Of a stretch of 64,000 nucleotides of DNA, positions 1 to 12,576 are shown piece after piece. A model generated the notes under the pieces. The model saw nothing but the letters and a program-made list of their open reading frames with translations, did not search any database and had not been told where the DNA came from. The stretch is from Serpentinimonas raichei. Lineage in GTDB: Bacteria > Pseudomonadota > Gammaproteobacteria > Burkholderiales > Burkholderiaceae_C. How positions within the stretch are numbered: the stretch's first letter is position 1; the number at the start of each line of letters is the position of its first letter. The stretch spans positions 2,301,858 through 2,365,857 of the forward strand of contig NZ_AP014568.1 of the NCBI RefSeq assembly GCF_000828895.1, in the 5' to 3' direction. Position numbers and translations under genes: made by a program.

Positions 1-359
1 ACCTGCTGCACCGACGCGCTTGGGTGCGTCCACTGGCGGTGCTGCTGCTGGCGCTAGGCGTGGTCTTGCTGGCGCTGGCCAGCGCGCAACTGTTGAGCGA
101 GCGGGCCAACGATTATCTGCTGCTGGCCTGGCTGGCTTTGTGGCTGCTGCTGTTTGCCGGCTGCCTGTTGCTGGCCGGCACCGCACACCGCATGGCCCAG
201 CGCAGCGCCGAGGCGCTGGACCACTGGGCCCAGCGACGTGCCCAAGCCCGTGCCGACGCCCGCTTCGCCGCGCTGGCGCAACACGACGCCCGCCTACAGG
301 CCGAATTGCGCGCGCAGCAAGATGCCCAATCGGTTGCGCCCACGCGCCCTGCCCGATAA
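1..359 (+). CDS. Small inner-membrane protein, 5' end outside window
   Basis: The reading frame is open to the first base of the window, so the true start is probably upstream; the first start codon inside the window is a GTG at position 24. The visible part has two hydrophobic segments (about residues 3-25 and 32-55 counted from that GTG). A charged, Ala/Arg/Gln-rich cytoplasmic tail of about 50 residues follows and looks helical. No catalytic motif is visible and I do not recognise the family. It ends 36 bases before the AI-2E-family permease on the same strand, so the two may be co-transcribed. Confidence 0.6.
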   Translation, partial: LLHRRAWVRPLAVLLLALGVVLLALASAQLLSERANDYLLLAWLALWLLLFAGCLLLAGTAHRMAQRSAEALDHWAQRRAQARADARFAALAQHDARLQAELRAQQDAQSVAPTRPAR

Positions 360-395
360 TGCCGTTAACCGCCCTTTGCCCACCCCCACGCACCG

Positions 396-1562
396 ATGAA
401 CGAAGCCCACCCTCCGCTCTGGCTGCGCCGTGCCCTGATCGCCGCACTGCTGAGTGTGCTGCTGCTCGCTGGGCTGGTCGTGTTGCAGCCCTTTGTCACC
501 GCAGTGGTCTGGGCGGCGATCTTGGTCTATGTTTCGTGGCCGCTGTACCAGCGCCTGCTGGCTCGCTTTCATGGTCGGCGCGGCTGGGCCGCGTTCACGA
601 TGACCATGGCGCTGGCCGTGGTCTTGGTCGCGGTGCCGGCCTGGCTGCTGTTCATGCTGCAGCGCGAGGGCTACGGCGCGATGCGCGACGCGGTCGCCCT
701 GCTGCGCGCCGGGGTCGAGCTGCCGGAACCGCTGGCGGCCATCCCTTGGCTCGGCCCCTGGCTGGAGGAGCGGCTGGCGCTGCTCGGCGGCGACCGCGAG
801 GCCTTGGGCCGCCAGCTCGCCGCAATGGGCGAGCAGTGGGGGCAGTGGCTGGGTGCGCACGCGGTCAGCCTGCTGGGCGATCTGGGCCTGAATGCGATGC
901 GCTTTGCGATCGCGCTGCTGACCGCCTTCTTCTTGTTCCGCGACGGCGAGGAGTTGATTGCGCAATCGCGCCAGGTGTTGCAGAGCCTGCTCGGAGCGCG
1001 CGTGCGGGGCTACTTCGACGCGGTCGGCGACACCACCCGCGCCGTTGTCTATGGCCTGTTGTTGGCGGCCATCGTACAGGGCTTTATGGCTGGGCTGGGC
1101 TACTGGGCGGCGGGCATCTCGGCGCCGGTCTTTTGGGGCGCAGCAACCGCGATGCTGGCGCTGATCCCGTTCGGCGCGACGCTGATCTGGGTGCCGATGG
1201 GGCTGTGGCTGCTGCTCACCGGCCACATCGCCGCTGGCGTCGGCCTGCTGCTCTGGGGCATGCTGGCGGTGAGCTGGATCGACAACCTGGTGCGCCCGCT
1301 GGTCATCAGCGGCGTATCCAATGTGCCGTTCCTGATCGTGCTGTTCGGCGTGCTCGGGGGACTGGGCGCGTTCGGCCTGATCGGACTCTTCGTCGGCCCG
1401 GTCATCTTGGCGGTGCTGCTGGCGATCTGGCGGGAGTGGGCCGCCAGCGAGGCCGCCGCCGTGCGGGCAGCGGAGGCCACCGAGGCCACAGGCGCGGCCG
1501 GCACCGCACTGCCGAGCGCGCACACGCCCGCTGCGCCGGCCACAGGCTCACCGCACGCCTAG
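396..1562 (+). CDS. AI-2E family transporter (PerM/YdiK-like permease)
   Basis: A 388-residue polytopic membrane protein of the AI-2E transporter superfamily (PF01594 type). It has paired hydrophobic helices near residues 13-50 and 65-90, an amphipathic central region, and a hydrophobic C-terminal half. The most typical stretch is around residues 260-350, with a PFGATLIWVP turn, the SWIDNLVRPLVISG motif and a Gly-rich GVLGGLGAFGLIGLFVGP helix. Members export small solutes or signalling molecules; the substrate here cannot be told from sequence. The last 35 residues are an Ala/Thr/Pro-rich tail. The ATG follows the partial membrane gene closely, and the gene converges on pckG, with only 19 bases between the two stops. 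Confidence 0.85.
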   Translation: MNEAHPPLWLRRALIAALLSVLLLAGLVVLQPFVTAVVWAAILVYVSWPLYQRLLARFHGRRGWAAFTMTMALAVVLVAVPAWLLFMLQREGYGAMRDAVALLRAGVELPEPLAAIPWLGPWLEERLALLGGDREALGRQLAAMGEQWGQWLGAHAVSLLGDLGLNAMRFAIALLTAFFLFRDGEELIAQSRQVLQSLLGARVRGYFDAVGDTTRAVVYGLLLAAIVQGFMAGLGYWAAGISAPVFWGAATAMLALIPFGATLIWVPMGLWLLLTGHIAAGVGLLLWGMLAVSWIDNLVRPLVISGVSNVPFLIVLFGVLGGLGAFGLIGLFVGPVILAVLLAIWREWAASEAAAVRAAEATEATGAAGTALPSAHTPAAPATGSPHA

Positions 1563-1581
1563 CGGCATCTCTAGGAAGTCC

Positions 1582-3471
1582 TTAAGCGTGCGCGCCTGCC
1601 GCCAGCCGCTGCTCCAGCCGCGCCTTGACCGCCAGCAGCTCGGGCGGCAGGTGGTGCGCCAGTTGCTCGAAGTGCGCGCTGTGGCTGGCCAGCTCTTGTG
1701 CCCAGTCGGCGGCGTCGATGCGGCTCACGGTCTCAAACTGCTGCGCGCTGAAATCCAGCCCATCCCAGTTCAGATCGGCGTAGCGCGGGCTGGTGCCAAA
1801 GGCGTGCGCCTGCCCCTCGGCCTGGCCCTCCAAGCGCTGCAGCATCCAGTGCAGCACGCGCATGTTGTCGCCAAAGCCGGGCCAGACGAACTTGCCATCG
1901 GCGCCTTTGCGAAACCAGTTGACGCAGAAAATCGCGGGCAGCCGGGCCCCGCTGGCCTCCAGGCGGGCCCCGAGGCTGATCCAGTGCTGGAAGTAGTCGC
2001 TCATGTGGTAGCCGCAAAAGGGCAGCATGGCAAAGGGGTCGCGGCGCACCACGCCCTGGGCCCCAAAGGCGGCGGCGGTGGTCTCGGAGCCCATGGTGGC
2101 GGCCATGTACACGCCCTCGTTCCAGCTGCCTGCCTGCGTGACCAAGGGCACCGTGCTGCTGCGCCGGCCGCCGAAGATGAAGGCGTCGATCGGCACCCCG
2201 GCCGGGTCGTCCCAAGCCGGGTCGAGCGCCGGGTTGTTGGTGGCCGAGACGGTGAAGCGCGCGTTCGGGTGCGCCGCCTTGGCCCCGCTGGCTTGGGCCA
2301 GTTGCGGCGTCCAGTCGCGCCCCTGCCAGTCGATCGCGTGCGCCGGGGCTGGGCCCATGCCTTCCCACCAGACGTCGCCGTCGTCGGTGCGCGCCACGTT
2401 GGTGAAAATCACGTCGCGTTCGAGGCTGCGCATGCAGTTGGGGTTGGTCAGGGTGTTGGTGCCGGGGGCCACGCCAAAGTAGCCCGCTTCGGGGTTGATG
2501 GCGTACAGGCGCCCGTCGGCACCGGGCTTGATCCAAGCGATGTCGTCGCCCACGGTGCTCACTTGCCAGCCCTCAAAGGCCTTGGGCGGGATCAGCATGG
2601 CGAAGTTGGTTTTGCCACAGGCGCTCGGGAAGGCGGCGGCGACGTGGTATTTTTTGCCCTGCGGGTTGGTCACACCCAAGATCAGCATGTGCTCGGCCAG
2701 CCAGCCCGGGCCACCGTTGGGGCCTTGCGCGGCCTGGCGCCCCATGGCCGAGGCGATGCGCAGCGCCAGGCATTTTTTGCCCAGCAGCGCGTTGCCGCCG
2801 TAGCCCGAACCGTAGGACCAGATTTCGCGCGTCTCGGGGTAGTGCACGATGTATTTGGTGCTGGGGTTGCAGGGCCAAACCGCATCGGCCTGCCCCGGTT
2901 GCAGCGGGGCGCCCACGGTGTGCATGCAGGGCACGAATTCGCCCTCGCGCCCCAGCACCTCATAGACGGCGCGACCCATGCGCGTCATGTGGCGCATGTT
3001 GACGACCACGTAGGGGCTGTCGGAGAGCTCGACCCCGATGTGCGCGATCGGCGAGCCCAGCGGCCCCATAGAGAAAGCGATCACGTACAGGGTGCGTCCG
3101 CGCATGCAGCCTTGAAACAGCGGCTGCAAGGTGGCGCGCATCTGCGCCGGATCCATCCAGTTGTTGGTCGGGCCGGCGTCATCGGCTTTTTCGGAGCAGA
3201 TGTAGGTGCGGTCTTCGACCCGAGCCACGTCAGAGGGGTCGGTGCGGGCCAGGTAGGAATTGGGGCGCTTGGCCGGGTTCAGGCGCTCCAGGGTGCCGGC
3301 CTCGACCATCTGCTGGCATAGGCGGTCGTATTCGGCCACGCTGCCGTCGCACCACTCGATGCGATCGGGCTGGCACAGGGCGGCCATGTCGGCCACCCAA
3401 GCCAGCAGGCGGGGGTGTAGTACCCAATCGGGTGCGTTCAGGGCCAAGCCCGACATCGCAGGTGCGTTCAT
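1582..3471 (-). CDS. pckG: Phosphoenolpyruvate carboxykinase (GTP)
   Basis: A 629-residue GTP-dependent PEP carboxykinase that converts oxaloacetate and GTP to phosphoenolpyruvate, GDP and CO2 in gluconeogenesis. The nucleotide-binding loop [13 protein letters not shown] is at about residue 280, and other family blocks are present ([34 protein letters not shown] near the C-terminus). The frame stays open upstream to 3582, but family N-termini match a start at the ATG at 3471 ([11 protein letters not shown]). The extra upstream codons would run through a hairpin and T-run, which suggests that stretch is untranslated leader. A PEPCK next to malate synthase G fits growth on C2 or organic acids. 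Confidence 0.95.
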   Translation of the reverse strand: MNAPAMSGLALNAPDWVLHPRLLAWVADMAALCQPDRIEWCDGSVAEYDRLCQQMVEAGTLERLNPAKRPNSYLARTDPSDVARVEDRTYICSEKADDAGPTNNWMDPAQMRATLQPLFQGCMRGRTLYVIAFSMGPLGSPIAHIGVELSDSPYVVVNMRHMTRMGRAVYEVLGREGEFVPCMHTVGAPLQPGQADAVWPCNPSTKYIVHYPETREIWSYGSGYGGNALLGKKCLALRIASAMGRQAAQGPNGGPGWLAEHMLILGVTNPQGKKYHVAAAFPSACGKTNFAMLIPPKAFEGWQVSTVGDDIAWIKPGADGRLYAINPEAGYFGVAPGTNTLTNPNCMRSLERDVIFTNVARTDDGDVWWEGMGPAPAHAIDWQGRDWTPQLAQASGAKAAHPNARFTVSATNNPALDPAWDDPAGVPIDAFIFGGRRSSTVPLVTQAGSWNEGVYMAATMGSETTAAAFGAQGVVRRDPFAMLPFCGYHMSDYFQHWISLGARLEASGARLPAIFCVNWFRKGADGKFVWPGFGDNMRVLHWMLQRLEGQAEGQAHAFGTSPRYADLNWDGLDFSAQQFETVSRIDAADWAQELASHSAHFEQLAHHLPPELLAVKARLEQRLAAGAHA

Positions 3472-3490
3472 GCAATCGACTCCAAAGACT

Positions 3491-3539
3491 AAAAAACGGA
3501 TGTGGGAAATCCCCGACGAGGGACTTACCGGATCCGTTT
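3491..3539 (-). promoter_or_regulatory. Terminator-like hairpin in the pckG leader
   Basis: On the minus strand the arm AAACGGAT (3539-3532) pairs with ATCCGTTT (3501-3494). It encloses a second short stem, TCCC/GGGA, and is followed by six T's ending at 3491. The pckG ATG lies only 20 bases further on. It is too close for a promoter to fit in between, so any pckG transcript should contain it. It could be an attenuator, or the terminator of the recQ transcript that pckG must read through. Position and pairing are seen; function is inferred. Confidence 0.45.
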
Positions 3540-3727
3540 GGGGGCCTTGCTGGAAGGTGCCATGCGAGCCGCGTGGGTACAAACTTGAATTTTATGAAAT
3601 GCGCGTGAAATTGGCTGAATTTTCTCATGCAAGACTTGCATAAACTGATGCCGCCTCTGCGATGGCCGTGCTGGCCCTACCCCGGCAGCCGGCTTTGCCA
3701 CAGGCCCGCAGGCAGCCCTGCCGGGCC
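3540..3727 (-). promoter_or_regulatory. recQ-pckG intergenic region, probable pckG promoter
   Basis: This gene-free stretch is much richer in A and T around 3580-3650 than the flanking genes, as expected for a promoter region. On the minus strand a -10-like TAAAAT lies near 3592-3597. No good -35 box was found at the proper spacing, so the exact promoter is uncertain. No RNA gene or further ORF is convincing here. Confidence 0.3.
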
Positions 3728-5701
3728 TCAGAGCCGGCGCTCCAGCACGCGCAACACCTCGGCGCCATAGGCCTGCAGTTTTTTCTGGCCCAGTCCCGGA
3801 ATGCCCTGCAGATCGGCCAAGGTGCGCGGCTGGCGCTGCGCCAGCGCCTCCAGCGTGGCGTCGTGAAAGATCACATAGGCGGGCAGGTTGTGCTCGCGCG
3901 CCACTTCGGCGCGCCAGGCTTTGAGCGCGGCCAGCGTTTCGCGTGCGGCCAGCGGCAGCGTGCTGGCGGCGCTGCTGCGCGTGCGCGCGGTAGCGGCCGG
4001 CGTGGTGCGGGTGCGGGCCTGCAGTTTCAAATACACGCTTTGCTCGCCCTTGAGCACGGCGCGCGCGCCTTCGCCCAGGCGCAGGGTGTTGAAGTGCTCG
4101 CCATCGACCCACACCGCCGCGCGCGCAATGAGCTGGCGCAGCAGGCTGCGCCATTCGCTCTCGCCCAGTTCAGCCCCGATGCCAAAGGTGCTCAGGCGCT
4201 GGTGCCCGTGCTGCTGCACCTTGTCGGTGGCCTTGCCGCGCAAAATGTCGATCAGGTGCCCGGCCCCAAAGGCGCTGCCGCTGGCCTGCTGCACCCGAAA
4301 GATGCACGAGAGCAGCTTGCGCGCCGCCTCGCTGGCGTCCCAAGTCTGGGGCGGGGCCAGGCAGTTGTCGCAATTGTGGCAGGCGCTGGAGTCCTCACCA
4401 AAGTAGCCCAGCAGGCGCACGCGGCGGCAGTCGCTGGCCTCGGCCAGGGCCAGCAGGCCGTCGAGCTTGCCGCGCATGGCTTGCTTGAATTCGTCGGCGG
4501 CCGGGCTGGCGTCGATCAGGCTGCGCTGCTGGATCACGTCTTGCAGCCCGTAGGCCATCCAGGCATTGGCCGGCTGGCCGTCGCGCCCGGCGCGGCCGGT
4601 CTCCTGGTAGTAGCCCTCGATGTTTTTGGGCAAATCGAGGTGCGCCACGAAGCGCACGTCGGGCTTGTCGATGCCCATGCCAAAGGCGATGGTGGCGACC
4701 ATGATCAGCCCGTCTTCGCGCAAGAAGCGGTCTTGGTGGCGCTGGCGCGTGGCGGCGTCGAGCCCGGCGTGGTAGGGCAGCGCCTGCAGGCCATGCGCCG
4801 CCAGTTGCGCCGCCACGTCTTCGACCTTGCGCCGCGACTGGCAATAGACCACACCCGCGTCGTGCTGCAACTGGCCATTGACCTGGCTGCTGTGCTCGCG
4901 CTCGATGAAGCGCAGCAACTGCTGCAGGCTGTCTTTTTTCTCGACGATGGCGTAGCGGATGTTGGGCCGGTCGAAGCTGCTCACGAAGGTGCGCGCCTGC
5001 TGCAACTGCAACTGCTCGACGATGTCGGCCCGCGTGAGCGCATCGGCGGTGGCGGTCAAGGCGATGCGCGGCACGCCGGGAAAGCGCTCGTGCAGCGCCA
5101 CCAGACTGCGGTAGTCGGGCCGGAAATCGTGCCCCCACTGGCTCACGCAGTGCGCCTCGTCGATGGCAAACAGGCTCAGGGCGCCGCGCTCGTACAGGGC
5201 TTGCAGTTGCGCCATGCAGCGCGCCGTGGCCAGCCGCTCGGGGGCGGCGTAGAGCAAGGTGAGCGCGCCGCTCATCATGCGCCGCTCGACCGCTGCGGCC
5301 TGCTCCGGGCTCAGGCTGGAGTTGAGGTAGGCCGCCTCCACCCCGGCTTCGAGCAAGGCCCCCACCTGGTCGTGCATGAGCGCGATCAGCGGCGAGACCA
5401 CCACCGTCAGCCCGCGCCCGGCGCGCTGCCGCACGATCGCCGGCACCTGGTAGCACAGCGATTTGCCGCCGCCAGTGGGCATGAGCACCAGTGCGTCGCC
5501 GCCCGCGCTCAGGTGCGCCACGATCTCGGCCTGCGCGCCGCGAAAGGCGGGGTAGCCAAACACCTCTTGCAGCACCTGCAGGCAGGGGTCGGCGCTGGCG
5601 CGGTCCGAGCGCGGCCCGTCCAAGCCAGACCCGGGCTCCAGCCCCGGCTCGGTCACCGCCCCTGGCTGCAGCCCTAGGGGTGCCAGCGCCGCTTCAGCCA
5701 C
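3728..5701 (-). CDS. recQ: ATP-dependent DNA helicase RecQ
   Basis: A superfamily 2 3'-5' DNA helicase of about 657 residues acting in recombination and fork repair. Walker A ([16 protein letters not shown]) is near residue 77 and the DEAH box ([18 protein letters not shown]) near residue 180. The C-terminal helicase motif block includes [16 protein letters not shown] zinc-binding region ([12 protein letters not shown] then CHNCDNC) is near residue 440, and an HRDC-like domain closes the protein at about residues 580-650. The start used is a GTG at 5701. The first 40 residues are a Pro/Gly-rich tail, and an in-frame GTG at 5656 is an alternative. It starts 10 bases after the rhodanese stop, probably in one transcript with hemB. 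Confidence 0.93.
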   Translation of the reverse strand: MAEAALAPLGLQPGAVTEPGLEPGSGLDGPRSDRASADPCLQVLQEVFGYPAFRGAQAEIVAHLSAGGDALVLMPTGGGKSLCYQVPAIVRQRAGRGLTVVVSPLIALMHDQVGALLEAGVEAAYLNSSLSPEQAAAVERRMMSGALTLLYAAPERLATARCMAQLQALYERGALSLFAIDEAHCVSQWGHDFRPDYRSLVALHERFPGVPRIALTATADALTRADIVEQLQLQQARTFVSSFDRPNIRYAIVEKKDSLQQLLRFIEREHSSQVNGQLQHDAGVVYCQSRRKVEDVAAQLAAHGLQALPYHAGLDAATRQRHQDRFLREDGLIMVATIAFGMGIDKPDVRFVAHLDLPKNIEGYYQETGRAGRDGQPANAWMAYGLQDVIQQRSLIDASPAADEFKQAMRGKLDGLLALAEASDCRRVRLLGYFGEDSSACHNCDNCLAPPQTWDASEAARKLLSCIFRVQQASGSAFGAGHLIDILRGKATDKVQQHGHQRLSTFGIGAELGESEWRSLLRQLIARAAVWVDGEHFNTLRLGEGARAVLKGEQSVYLKLQARTRTTPAATARTRSSAASTLPLAARETLAALKAWRAEVAREHNLPAYVIFHDATLEALAQRQPRTLADLQGIPGLGQKKLQAYGAEVLRVLERRL

Positions 5702-5710
5702 GGGCTGCGT

Positions 5711-6121
5711 TCACATCTGCTCCCACGGCAGGCCGTCGAAACGCCAGCCGTTGCGGGTGGAGCGGTGAAAGTTCGCATCCAAGTCGCCCTCGAAGCCGTG
5801 CAGCACGTGCGCCACTTCGCCAAAGCCAGCCGCCTCCAGCGCCGCCCCGGCATCAAGCGTGCGCTTGCCGCTGCGGCAGATCAGCAGCAGCGGGCGCTCC
5901 TTGCTGCCGGCTTCGCGCTCGACCTGCTGCACGAAGCGCTGCGCATCGGGGCGCAGTTCGGGGTATTCGTACCACGGCACTTGCACCACACCGGGCGGGC
6001 GGCCCACATAGAGCGACTCGACCTCCATGCGCACATCGACAAACAGTGGGCGTTGCTCGGCCGGGCGCGCGCTGAGGCTTTGCAGCCAGTCCCAAGCTTG
6101 GCGGGGTAAAAGGTGTTGCAT
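5711..6121 (-). CDS. Rhodanese-like domain protein
   Basis: A single-domain rhodanese of 136 residues. The active-site loop ICRSGKRTLDAG carries the sulfur-accepting Cys at about residue 81; an N-terminal FVDVRMEVES block resembles the usual D-x-R-x-x-x-E rhodanese motif. The C-terminus (HVLHGFEGDLDANFH, then GWRFDGLPWEQ) matches small cytoplasmic rhodaneses of betaproteobacteria. It probably transfers sulfane sulfur, but the acceptor is unknown. It starts with ATG, sits 6 bases after the hemB stop and 10 bases before recQ. Confidence 0.85.
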   Translation of the reverse strand: MQHLLPRQAWDWLQSLSARPAEQRPLFVDVRMEVESLYVGRPPGVVQVPWYEYPELRPDAQRFVQQVEREAGSKERPLLLICRSGKRTLDAGAALEAAGFGEVAHVLHGFEGDLDANFHRSTRNGWRFDGLPWEQM

Positions 6122-6127
6122 AGGGGC

Positions 6128-8396
<2,269 letters not shown>

Positions 8397-8400
<4 letters not shown>

Positions 8401-10622
8401 GCGCGAGCCGACTGGGCCTTGACCTTGAGCCGCCAGGCGTGCAGCAGCGGCTCGGTGTAGCCGCTGGGCTGCGCACAGCCCTTGAACACGAGGTCGAGCG
8501 CGGCTTGGTAGGCGGCGCCGTCGGGGTGCGCCAGCAGGCTGCGGTAGGCCGGGTCGGCGGCGTTCTGGGCATCGACCTTGGCCGCCATGCGGGCAAAGGA
8601 CTGGCGCACCTGGGCCTCGCTCACCACCCCGTGCAGCAGCCAGTTGGCCACGTGCTGGCTGGAGATGCGCAGCGTGGCGCGGTCTTCCATCAGGCCGATG
8701 TCGTTGATGTCGGGCACCTTGGAGCAGCCCACGCCTTGGTCCACCCAGCGCACCACGTAGCCCAAAATGCCTTGGATGTTGTTGTCGAGCTCGGCTTGTT
8801 TGTCGGCCTCGCTCCAGTTGGGCTGCGCCGCCACCGGCACCGTGAGCAAGCCCTGGAGCAGGGCGGCGCGCTCGGCGTCGGCGTCGATGCGCTCCAACTC
8901 TTGCTGCACCTCGGCCACGTTCACCTGGTGGTAATGCAGCGCGTGCAGGGTGGCTGCGGTGGGGCTGGGCACCCAGGCGGTGTTGGCGCCGGCCTTGGGG
9001 TGGGCGATTTTTTGTTTCAGCATCTCGGCCATCAGGTCGGGCATGGCCCACATGCCTTTGCCGATCTGCGCCCGCCCGCGCAGGCCCATCCCCAAGCCCA
9101 CCAGCACGTTGTTGCGCTCATAGGCGGCGATCCAGGCGCTGGACTTCATCTCGCCCTTGCGCACCATGGGGCCGGCCTGCATGGCGGTGTGCATCTCGTC
9201 GCCGGTGCGGTCCAAAAAGCCGGTGTTGATGAAGGCCACGCGGCTGGCGGCGGCGGCGATGCAGGCCTTGAGGTTGACGCTGGTGCGCCGTTCTTCGTCC
9301 ATGATGCCCAGCTTGACCGTGCTCTCGGGCAGGCCGAGCAAGCGCTCGACGCGGCCAAACAGTTCGGCGGCAAACGCCACTTCCTGCGGCCCGTGCATCT
9401 TGGGCTTGACGATGTAGACGCTGCCGCTGCGGCTGTTGCGCACCGGCTCACCACTGGGCAGGCGGCCGTGGCCTTGCAGGTCGTGCAAGGCGATGGTGGT
9501 GGTGAGCACCGCATCCAAGATGCCTTCGGGGATTTCGCGCGCCACGCCTGCGGCATCGGTGTAGAGGATGGCCGGATTGCTCATCAGGTGCCCGACGTTG
9601 CGCACGAACAGCAGCGAGCGCCCGTGCAGGCGCAGCTCGCCGCCGTCGGGCCGGGTGTAGCGGCGGTCGGGGTTGAGGCCGCGCGTCAGGCTTATGCCCC
9701 CTTTGTCGAAGGTTTCGGTCAGGCTGCCGCGCAAAATGCCGAGCCAGTTGCGGTAGCCCAAGATTTTGTCTTCGGCATCGACGGCGGCCACCGAATCTTC
9801 TAGGTCCAGAATGGTCGAGAGCGCCGACTCCAGCACCACGTCGGAGATGCCGGCCGGGTCGGTGCGCCCGATCGCGGTCTGGCGATCGAGCACGATTTCG
9901 ATGTGCATGCCGTGGTGCTGCAGCAGCAGCGCGCTCGGGGCCTCGGGCGCGCCACGGTAGCCCAGCAACTGCTGCGGCTGGCGCAGGCCGGTCTGCTGGC
10001 CGTCGTCTAGGCTCACTTGCAGCGCCCCGGCGACGATGCGGTAGCCGCAGGCGTCTTGGTGCGACTCGATCGCCAGCGGGGCGGCTTGGTCGAGGAACTG
10101 GCGCGCAAAGGCGATCACGCGCGCGCCGCGCAGCGGGTTGTAGCCGCGCCCGCGCTCGCAGCCCTCGGACTCGGGGATGGCGTCGGTGCCATAGAGCGCG
10201 TCGTAGAGCGAGCCCCAGCGCGCATTGGCGGCGTTGAGCGCGTAGCGCGCGTTCAAAATCGGCACCACCAGTTGCGGCCCGGCCTGCAGCGCCAGTTCGG
10301 CATCTACATTGGCGGTGCTGGCGCGCACGCCGCTGGGCGCGGGCACCAGGTAGCCTATGCCTTCGAGGAACTGGCGGTAGGCCGGCATGTCGGTGATCGG
10401 GCCCGGGTGCGCGCGGTGCCAGCGGTCCAGCTCGGACTGCATGCGATCGCGCTCGGCCAACAGGGCGGCGTTTTTGGGCGCCAGATCGGTGACGAGGGCC
10501 TCAAAACCGGCCCAAAAAGGGGCGCTCTCGATGCCGGTGCCGGGCAGCACCTCGTGGTTCACAAAGTCGTACAAGGCGCTGGCAACTTGCAGGCGGCCGG
10601 CGGCGGTGCGGGCGGTGGACAT
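8397..10622 (-). CDS. glcB: Malate synthase G
   Basis: A 741-residue monomeric malate synthase G that condenses glyoxylate and acetyl-CoA to malate. Full family length and hallmark blocks are present: [25 protein letters not shown] near residue 100 onwards in shortened form, [17 protein letters not shown] with its acidic metal ligands, and [19 protein letters not shown]. Isocitrate lyase is not in this window, so glyoxylate could come from glycolate or from an isocitrate lyase elsewhere. The ATG at 10622 ([13 protein letters not shown]) is typical. The short upstream gap to the LysE-type gene contains the dyad at 10682-10699. Confidence 0.95.
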
Positions 10623-10681
10623 GAACGATGGGCTCCAATGAAAAAACGGGCGCGCGCCGGGGCTGGCGGCAGCCGCAACAT

Positions 10682-10699
10682 TTGAGTGTAATCGCTCAA
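10682..10699. promoter_or_regulatory. Small dyad between the lysE-type gene and glcB
   Basis: TTGAG (10682-10686) and CTCAA (10695-10699) form an inverted repeat with 8 bases between the arms. It overlaps the last codons of the LysE-type exporter gene and lies about 60 bases upstream of the glcB ATG, where an operator or promoter would be expected. No binding protein can be assigned. Confidence 0.25.
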
Positions 10700-11364
10700 A
10701 ACAGGCTGTGCAGCAGCAGCCCCGCCATGCCCCACATCATCAGCGCCACCACGCCGTCGAGGGCGCGCCACAGGCGCAGCGAATGGAGCCGCTGCCCGAG
10801 CCAGAACGCCGCCCCACCCAAGAGCAAAAACCAGAGCAGCGAGGCCGTGGCCGCGCCCAAGCCAAAGTCGGGGCCCGCGGCACCCCAGGCCAGCGAGGCC
10901 GAGCCGATCAGCACCGCCGTATCGAGCCAGGCGTGCGGATTCAGCCAAGAGAACGCCAGCGCCGCCAGCACCGCTTGCAGGCGCGAGATCGGCACCGCAG
11001 CCGGGGGGGAAGCCGGGGCCAAGGCCAAGGGTGCCAGGGTGCCGACGGAGCCAGCCGCAGCAAGCGGCGGCCGCCAGGCGCGCCGAAACGCCAGCCCACC
11101 GTAGATCAGCAAAAACACCACCCCGGCCCCGACCAGCGCGCCGTGCAGCTGGTCCGACAGCCCGCCCAACTGCGCCAGCCCCAGCACCCCGAGGGCGATC
11201 AGCGCCAGATCGGCCAGCACGCACACCGCCACCGTCAGCCCCACGTGCTGGCGCTGCAAGCCCATGCGCAGCACATGCGCGTTCTGCGGCCCGATCGCCA
11301 TGATCAGCGACAAGCTCAACAGCAGGCCGGCGGCAAAGGCCGGGGTGGACAGGGTCAGGGTCAC
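10696..11364 (-). CDS. LysE/ArgO family basic amino acid exporter
   Basis: A 222-residue integral membrane exporter of the LysE/RhtB superfamily. It has the ArgO/LysE N-terminal signature [18 protein letters not shown] followed by five further hydrophobic segments; [18 protein letters not shown] is the second conserved block. It most likely exports arginine or lysine. The GTG at 11364 ([13 protein letters not shown]) was chosen because a GGAGA lies just upstream and the protein then begins at the family's first helix. The open frame itself runs on to 11439. It is divergent from an ArgP-like regulator, the classic lysE-lysG/argO-argP pairing, and argS follows. Confidence 0.88.
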   Translation of the reverse strand: MTLTLSTPAFAAGLLLSLSLIMAIGPQNAHVLRMGLQRQHVGLTVAVCVLADLALIALGVLGLAQLGGLSDQLHGALVGAGVVFLLIYGGLAFRRAWRPPLAAAGSVGTLAPLALAPASPPAAVPISRLQAVLAALAFSWLNPHAWLDTAVLIGSASLAWGAAGPDFGLGAATASLLWFLLLGGAAFWLGQRLHSLRLWRALDGVVALMMWGMAGLLLHSLF

Positions 11365-11482
11365 GCAATCTCTCCAGCAAGGGCAGGCAAGGGCAGGGGG
11401 TTGCAGCCATTCAAGGCCTAGGCAGGCACTGCGGCCCAACAGCCGCAGCGCGCAAGTGGCAGCGCCTGACCTTGAGTGTGCC

Positions 11483-11498
11483 CCAAGCCGCAGCTTGG
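11483..11498. repeat. 16-bp hairpin palindrome in the exporter/regulator gap
   Basis: CCAAGC (11483-11488) and GCTTGG (11493-11498) form a perfect inverted repeat with a CGCA loop. It lies between the divergent exporter and ArgP-like genes, and may be a leader hairpin of the exporter mRNA or a protein-binding site. Confidence 0.35.
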
Positions 11499-11518
11499 TT
11501 TAGGGTATTTAAATTAAA

Positions 11519-11548
11519 TTGATTCGCTTAAATTACACTTGATAGGAT
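11519..11548 (+). promoter_or_regulatory. Probable sigma-70 promoter of the ArgP-like regulator
   Basis: TTGATT (11519-11524) and TAGGAT (11543-11548) are separated by 18 bases, and the regulator ATG lies 30 bases further on. The surrounding 11505-11545 is strikingly A/T-rich in a GC-rich genome. It holds ATTTAAATTAAATT-type sequence typical of LysR binding regions, so autoregulation and exporter control from here are plausible. Confidence 0.5.
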
Positions 11549-11578
11549 TCGCTTGCCTCAACCCCATCCCAACCGCCC

Positions 11579-12505
11579 ATGCTCGATCCGCGCCACCTGC
11601 AAGCCCTCAGCGCCGTGGTCGAGCAGCGCAGCTTTGCCGCCGCCGCCCACAGCCTGTCGCTCACGGTGGCGGCGGTGTCGTTGCGCATCAAGGCGCTGGA
11701 GGAGTCGCTCGGCCAGCGCCTGCTGGTGCGCGGCAAACAAGTGCGCCCCACCGCCGCCGGACAAAGCCTGCTGACGCACGCCAAACGGGTGCAACTGCTG
11801 GAAGCCGATTTGCTGGGGGCGCTGGCGGGCTCGGCCACGGGGCCGCAGCGGCGCGCGCACTGGCACAGCCTGTCGGTGGCGGTGAATGCCGACTCGGTGG
11901 CGAGCTGGTTTCTGCCCGGCGTCGCGCCCCTGTTGCTGCAGCAGCGCCTGCTGCTCGACGTCTGGATCGACGACCAAGACCACACCCACGACGCGCTGCA
12001 CAGCGGCGAGGTGCTGGGCTGCGTCAGCACGCTGGCGCAAGCCATGTCCGGCTGCCGGGCCGAGCCACTGGGCACCATGCGCTACCGCTGCGTGGCCACC
12101 CCCGAAGTGGCGCAGCGCAGCCGCAACCCCGAGGGGGCGCTCTCGGTGCACCGCTTGCTGGAGTGGCCGGCCGTGATTTTCAACCGCAAAGACGCGCTGC
12201 AAGACCGCTTTCTGGCGCAACACTTCGGCCTGCACCAGGCGCACTACCCGCGCCACTTCGCCCCCGCCATCGACGCCTTCGAAGCCGCGATCGAACTCGG
12301 CCTGGGCTGGGGCATGGTGCCCGAGCTGCACCTGCAGCGCCGCCCAGACAGCGCCACGCCGCTGGTGGACCTGCTGCCCGGGGCCGCGGTCGAGGTGGCG
12401 CTGTACTGGCACCACTGGGCGCACGAGCCGCTGAGCGCGCAGCGCCTGACCGATGCCGTCAAAGCCGCGGCGGCGGCGGCGCTGGGGCCTGCCGTGGCCG
12501 ACTGA
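11579..12505 (+). CDS. LysR-family regulator, ArgP/LysG type
   Basis: A 308-residue LysR-type transcriptional regulator. The N-terminal winged HTH ([19 protein letters not shown], then [25 protein letters not shown] shortened) follows the ArgP/IciA/LysG pattern. Residues about 95-300 form the effector domain. ArgP/LysG proteins sense lysine or arginine and activate the adjacent exporter. The divergent LysE-type gene supports the same role here. The ATG is 30 bases after the promoter. ORF reading in another frame covers this gene upstream of argS, but that is a shadow. Confidence 0.88.
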   Translation: MLDPRHLQALSAVVEQRSFAAAAHSLSLTVAAVSLRIKALEESLGQRLLVRGKQVRPTAAGQSLLTHAKRVQLLEADLLGALAGSATGPQRRAHWHSLSVAVNADSVASWFLPGVAPLLLQQRLLLDVWIDDQDHTHDALHSGEVLGCVSTLAQAMSGCRAEPLGTMRYRCVATPEVAQRSRNPEGALSVHRLLEWPAVIFNRKDALQDRFLAQHFGLHQAHYPRHFAPAIDAFEAAIELGLGWGMVPELHLQRRPDSATPLVDLLPGAAVEVALYWHHWAHEPLSAQRLTDAVKAAAAAALGPAVAD

Positions 12506-12576
12506 ACCCACCCAGACCCAGCGCACCCCCGGCACACACCCGGCAGCAAGCCCCGACAAGCCCTAAAATCCCCCCT

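Noticed and set aside
1588..3321. Long plus-strand open frame opposite pckG (577 codons)
   Set aside because: It is the antisense shadow of a recognised gene in GC-rich DNA; the product is His/Gly/Arg-rich with no family resemblance.
3662..5677. Long plus-strand open frame opposite recQ (671 codons)
   Set aside because: Shadow of recQ; low-complexity composition, no motif or ribosome site.
11539..12576. Upstream extension of argS through the ArgP-like gene
   Set aside because: ArgP-like gene occupies the region in another frame with clear family features; argS homology begins at the ATG at 12577.
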